The position numbers were made by a program, and so were the translations under genes. This document shows, in pieces, positions 31,411 through 34,622 of a stretch of 34,622 nt of DNA. Every line of letters begins with the position of its first letter. The stretch's first letter is position 1. Below the pieces are notes generated by a model, which made no database searches, was not told the origin of the DNA, and worked only from the letters and a program-made list of their open reading frames with translations. Origin of the DNA: Deltaproteobacteria bacterium (lineage in GTDB: Bacteria; Desulfobacterota; DSM-4660; Desulfatiglandales; Desulfatiglandaceae); contig DUZB01000001.1 in assembly GCA_013349725.1 (NCBI GenBank), forward strand, positions 1 to 34,622, written 5' to 3'.

Positions 31411-32340
31411 TCAAAGCGGGCTGCAATGCACCGTCACATAGGCAATCCTTTCTATTTTTCGCGCAATATGGTTTCGAATCCGTTTTGAAATCCGATCCAC
31501 CCTCCCCATGGTATAATCGCCGTTCATGCCCACATTTATATCAATCCACAGGTTTTGGCCGGCAGTACGGGTCCGAATCCATCGTATTTCACCAACGCCG
31601 TCGATCTCATTGACCAAATCAGCAAGGTCCGCATCCATTTTCCTGCCGTTGCTTCGGTCCATGATGCCGTCCAGTGAAGTCTTGACAATCCGAACGCTCA
31701 ACAGGAGAACCAAAAGGGAAATACTCAGTCCCCCCATGCGCTCCGCCACGAACCAGCCGAATATTCCCGCAAGAAGAATGCCTTGAACCACTGCGGTTGA
31801 AGCGGCGATGTTCAAGGTGTGCAAATTCCTGATTCTTCGGAGCTCCTCTTTGTCGTTGGGAAGATCGACATGGTTTAAAAACCGCAGCAGCATCAAATTC
31901 CCCCCCACGGAAATCAGTGCTGCAGCCAGGGCGATCCCGGTAGGCTCAAAACTGATGGGCACAAAAAAGTTTTCCACGGACAGGGCAAAAATAATCGATG
32001 CACCGATGGACAGGAGAACCCCCACCGCCAGGGTGACCAGGTATTGCGCCTTTCCCTTGCCATAGGGATATTTACGGTTGATGTTCACGTCCCGACTCAT
32101 TTGAATGCTCAAGATGATGGTTGTGAGTACCACCGCGTTGGCGGCGGAGTTCAAACCATCAATGATCAGAAGAGGGCTGTACCCGAAGCCTCCCACCGTC
32201 ACCTTGAACAGGGCGAGACCCAGATTGCCCCAGAACACGGCCCAGCAAACCCGTTCAAAACGGTTTTCCATCGGTTTTACTGGCGCCGGGTCGGCGAACT
32301 CCAACCGAGAAAGGTCATCTATGGTCTGATCCCTGAGCAT
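31411..32340 (-). CDS. mamM: MamM-like CDF protein lacking canonical metal ligands
   Basis: A 309-residue CDF-fold protein with six helices and a C-terminal domain (GQNLWIDINVGMNGDYTMGR) resembling the equivalent part of MamM. It follows a MamL-like gene, as mamM follows mamL in the mamAB operon, hence the name. The transport site is changed: helix 2 reads DGLNSAANAV, giving Asn64 and Asn68 where HxxxD or DxxxD is expected, and helix 5 (NLHTLNIAASTAVV) has no HxxxD pair. It is therefore unlikely to transport metal alone. In model species MamM stabilises MamB, so a scaffold or partner role is plausible. The ATG at 32340 has AGG upstream. Confidence 0.75.
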   Translation of the reverse strand: MLRDQTIDDLSRLEFADPAPVKPMENRFERVCWAVFWGNLGLALFKVTVGGFGYSPLLIIDGLNSAANAVVLTTIILSIQMSRDVNINRKYPYGKGKAQYLVTLAVGVLLSIGASIIFALSVENFFVPISFEPTGIALAAALISVGGNLMLLRFLNHVDLPNDKEELRRIRNLHTLNIAASTAVVQGILLAGIFGWFVAERMGGLSISLLVLLLSVRIVKTSLDGIMDRSNGRKMDADLADLVNEIDGVGEIRWIRTRTAGQNLWIDINVGMNGDYTMGRVDRISKRIRNHIARKIERIAYVTVHCSPL

Positions 32341-32393
32341 GTTATTCGTTACCTATTCGGCCTTTTTTCACCAAAGAAAAGCAAGGGGAATCC

Positions 32394-32642
32394 TCAAATT
32401 TCGCCGATAATCGATCTTTCCAGAGATTCGGAACGTCCGGGTTTACGCGACCTTTTCAACCATGACACCAGGATACGCGTGAGATAGCCCGCACCAAACG
32501 ATAGTATGATAACAAGAAAACCCCATGTATTGCCTTCTACAAAAAACAGATCCACATGAGTAATGCCCCTATTGACAATTACGAACATGACCAAGATGAC
32601 GACGCCCGACACAATGCCTATTAATCGGAATAATTTATTCAT
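32394..32642 (-). CDS. mamL: MamL-like small LapA-domain membrane protein
   Basis: An 82-residue protein with two membrane helices (about 6-24 and 38-60) joined by a short VNRGITHVDLFF loop, then a basic tail (WLKRSRKPGRS). This is the LapA/DUF1049 pattern, which is also the pattern of MamL from memory, including the positively charged C-terminus. MamL is needed for membrane invagination in model species. Position between a MamE-class protease and a MamM-like CDF supports this. The open frame begins at 32711 but overlaps the protease gene; ATG at 32642 with AAGGA upstream is preferred. An ordinary LapA protein is the alternative. Confidence 0.7.
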   Translation of the reverse strand: MNKLFRLIGIVSGVVILVMFVIVNRGITHVDLFFVEGNTWGFLVIILSFGAGYLTRILVSWLKRSRKPGRSESLERSIIGEI

Positions 32643-32686
32643 ATCGCATATCCTTAAAATCGTTGCCGATGCCTGATATTTGGAAC

Positions 32687-33607
32687 CTACCTTACGATAC
32701 TGTCCAGCCACGCCCTGGCCGTGTTTACGGGCAGGGCGAAGCTCACTCCGCTGTAAACGCCCGTGGGCGCATAAATGGCCATGTTTACGCCGATGACTTC
32801 ACCGCTCAAATTGATTAACGGCCCTCCGCTCGATCCTCGGTTGATGGCCACATCCGTCTGCATCATGCCCGTGTAGGTTCTGCCGTCAATGAGGAGATCT
32901 CTGGCCATATCGCTGATGATCCCATGGGTTACGCTTTGCTCGAGCCCGAAGGGACTCCCGATGGCCAATACCGAATCGGCCGTTTCCATCATTGAGGAAT
33001 TTCCCAGCCTGGCAAACGGCAGGGTATACCCCGTACTGATTTGAAGCAGGGCCAGATTGACGGCCTCGTTTTTGGCCACCACGCGGGCGGGATACCGTTT
33101 GGCGGCATAACCGAAGGGGGTGACCATGATATTGGAAGCCCGCGCAACAACATGCCAGCAGGTGAGGATATAGCCATCCGGGTTAAGGATGAACCCCGAT
33201 CCGATGCCGCCGAAAGTCGAAAGATCGGAGGAAGGATCATCGAACAGAAGGGTTCCCGGGGCCGCGGGGGCGACTGAAATGGTTTCACAGGAGATGTTCA
33301 CCACCGCGGGTCTGACTTTCGACACCGCCACGCTGAATGTTTCATCGGAAGAAACGAGCTGGATGTTGGCGTCGGCGATGACGCCCGCAACATTTTTGCC
33401 GGTCCTGCCGGTTGCGCCTGAGGTTTCCGATCGCGAGAGATAATGGGAAACATCTCCAAATGTTTCAAGAAGGTAGGTCGGTACGTCAAGCATTTGTTTC
33501 CAGCCGATCCCCATGAGGCCGAAAAGAACAATAATCACGTTCAGCACCAGAAGAACCGACAGAAAACCTGTCAGATAATTTGCCAGAAAATCCTTAAACC
33601 GATCCAA
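32687..33607 (-). CDS. HtrA-type protease paralogue with Asp-to-Asn change (MamO/MamE class)
   Basis: About 306 residues from the TTG at 33607, which has AGGGAG six bases upstream; another TTG at 33643 lacks a ribosome site. One membrane helix near the N-terminus is followed by a trypsin-like domain. Numbering from 33607: His152 (LTCWHVVAR) and Ser260 (RGSSGGPL) are present, but the catalytic Asp position is Asn184 (AVNLALLQI; the codon at 33056-33058 reads AAT). The paralogue at 24832-25659 has Asp here. MamO in model species is a pseudoprotease that binds metal, so this may be a structural or metal-binding relative. No PDZ domain is attached; a PDZ protein is encoded just upstream. Confidence 0.83.
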   Translation of the reverse strand: MDRFKDFLANYLTGFLSVLLVLNVIIVLFGLMGIGWKQMLDVPTYLLETFGDVSHYLSRSETSGATGRTGKNVAGVIADANIQLVSSDETFSVAVSKVRPAVVNISCETISVAPAAPGTLLFDDPSSDLSTFGGIGSGFILNPDGYILTCWHVVARASNIMVTPFGYAAKRYPARVVAKNEAVNLALLQISTGYTLPFARLGNSSMMETADSVLAIGSPFGLEQSVTHGIISDMARDLLIDGRTYTGMMQTDVAINRGSSGGPLINLSGEVIGVNMAIYAPTGVYSGVSFALPVNTARAWLDSIVR

Positions 33608-33663
33608 ATTCGTCTCCCTAACCCTTATTCCCGTATCCTGCAACGCCAGGCCGCGACACCAAT

Positions 33664-34622
33664 CTACAACACCAGACCGGTCGAACTTCCCGTCCCGGTT
33701 TTAAGGGTGGACTGGGTAGCGGATGTGGTTTTATCCTGGGGATCGCCACTCTGTGTCTGGTCGTATCCCGGCACATAGAGAGGCCTGTTCATGCCGATGC
33801 CCTCCTGGGCCGTGACCATTCCCGCACTCTGCTGAACCGACGCTGTGGGTTTTCCCCGTGGGGGAATCACCGCGGGCATGCCCTGGAGTCCGTCTGAATC
33901 CGTTGTGCTTGCGTCCACATCGTCAGAGGTGGCGCCGCCCACGTTCAGGACGGGGGGTGAAACCGCAACGATGTTGACATAGTACAAGGCGCCCTGTCGG
34001 CAGATATTGAGCAAAATGTTTTCTTTCGCTTCTTCAATGGCGTCAAAAAAATCCGCCAGGTTGTTTGTAACGTGTCCATTGACCTGCCGAATCAGATCGC
34101 CTTTGAGGATGCCGGCCCGGTCCGCCGCGCTGCCCGGCGCCACCATGACCACCATGACGCCCGCGGGATTATTGATGTTATATGTTTTTATCAGCGACGG
34201 GGTCAATTCGGAAACCACGAGGCCCCATCTCAGATTGACGGGAATGTCGCCGTCGATTTGGGTGGCCGAGTATGCGGAGTTCTGATCGGAAACGGATCCC
34301 AGTTTGACATAAATCACCTCTCGTTCCCGTTCCCTGAAAAGGGTGATGCGAACCCGGTCTCCCGGTTCTTCGTCCGCAAGGACCAGACGGAGTTCCGCGC
34401 TGTTTACCACATCCCGACTGTCGATTTCATAAATGACGTCTCCCTGCAGGATGCCCGCCTTCTCGGCCGGGGAGCCCGAGATAACCCGGCTGACAAGTAT
34501 CCCGCCTGAAATATCGAGCCCCAGTTGTCGGGCCATGGCTGCGGTAACGTCCAGAGGTTCAATGCCCAGCCAGGCGGATTTTGTTGTTTCCCCGGCGACG
34601 GCGGCGACGGGCTGGCCCGCCG
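33664..34622 (-). CDS. PDZ-domain protein (MamE C-terminal/MamP class), N-terminus cut by window edge
   Basis: At least 319 residues; the frame is open to the window end, so the start is outside. The visible sequence begins within PDZ 1 (SAWLGIEPLDVTAAMARQLG, then GSPAEKAGILQGDVIYEI). PDZ 2 follows at about residues 120-215 (PGSAADRAGILKGDLIRQV), then a low-complexity tail with Pro, Thr, Ser and Gln. The tail contains GLQGMPAVIPPRGKP, which parallels GYKGLPYAIPPKGQ of the 1035-residue protein, so the two are paralogues. No CXXCH haem motif and no cysteine ribbon are visible. The first in-window ATG is at 34536 but lies inside the PDZ fold. It is followed after about 55 bp by the protease paralogue. 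Confidence 0.85.
   Translation of the reverse strand, partial: AGQPVAAVAGETTKSAWLGIEPLDVTAAMARQLGLDISGGILVSRVISGSPAEKAGILQGDVIYEIDSRDVVNSAELRLVLADEEPGDRVRITLFREREREVIYVKLGSVSDQNSAYSATQIDGDIPVNLRWGLVVSELTPSLIKTYNINNPAGVMVVMVAPGSAADRAGILKGDLIRQVNGHVTNNLADFFDAIEEAKENILLNICRQGALYYVNIVAVSPPVLNVGGATSDDVDASTTDSDGLQGMPAVIPPRGKPTASVQQSAGMVTAQEGIGMNRPLYVPGYDQTQSGDPQDKTTSATQSTLKTGTGSSTGLVL

Overview
The window is most of a magnetosome gene cluster. Every gene I accept is on the minus strand, so transcription runs from position 34622 towards 1 in one direction with few gaps. The recognisable core is mamL, mamM-like, mamI, mamA, mamQ, mamB and mamK, plus HtrA-type proteases and PDZ proteins of the MamE/MamO/MamP class. 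It lies with a second actin (Mad28-like), FeoB with a DtxR-type regulator, and a long block of coiled-coil proteins. That combination points to a magnetotactic bacterium outside the Alphaproteobacteria, most likely Desulfobacterota (Deltaproteobacteria) or a related deep lineage carrying 'mad' genes. This rests on family recognition from memory, not on a search. I cannot tell from sequence whether the mineral is magnetite or greigite.

Layout in transcription order. (1) 34622-28800: PDZ protein (5' end outside the window), trypsin-like protease, MamL-like, MamM-like CDF, MamI, MamA, MamQ, MamB. The order E-L-M-A-Q-B resembles the classical mamAB operon. (2) 28770-23971: a second membrane-remodelling/redox module. 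It holds a 1035-residue PDZ protein with two NifX-like domains, three cysteine ribbons and 57-bp repeats, then a second protease, a second MamI-like protein, two 39-residue membrane peptides and a small Gly/Ser-rich membrane protein. (3) 23772-18188: Mad28-like actin, FeoB, DtxR-like regulator, a coiled-coil membrane-associated protein and MamK. (4) 18124-10789: eight mostly coiled-coil proteins, one with a degenerate receiver domain and one with HEAT repeats. (5) 10641-2155: a Ycf46-like/ClpB-D1 AAA+ fusion, two more CDF transporters, a large unknown membrane protein, a response regulator, an unknown soluble protein, a MamN-like ion transporter and an aquaporin. (6) 2140-1: a dynamin-like GTPase and the start of an HDOD protein, probably the edge of the island.

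A working model (inference): MamI/L/Q/B and the proteases shape and mature the membrane vesicle; FeoB and the CDF proteins supply iron; the PDZ-NifX-ribbon protein handles iron or redox chemistry; MamA coats the vesicle; and the two actins with the coiled-coil block build and position the chain. The strongest novelty candidates are the 1035-residue protein, the four CDF paralogues with graded loss of metal ligands, the protease with Asp replaced by Asn, the AAA+ fusion, and the tandem 39-residue peptides.
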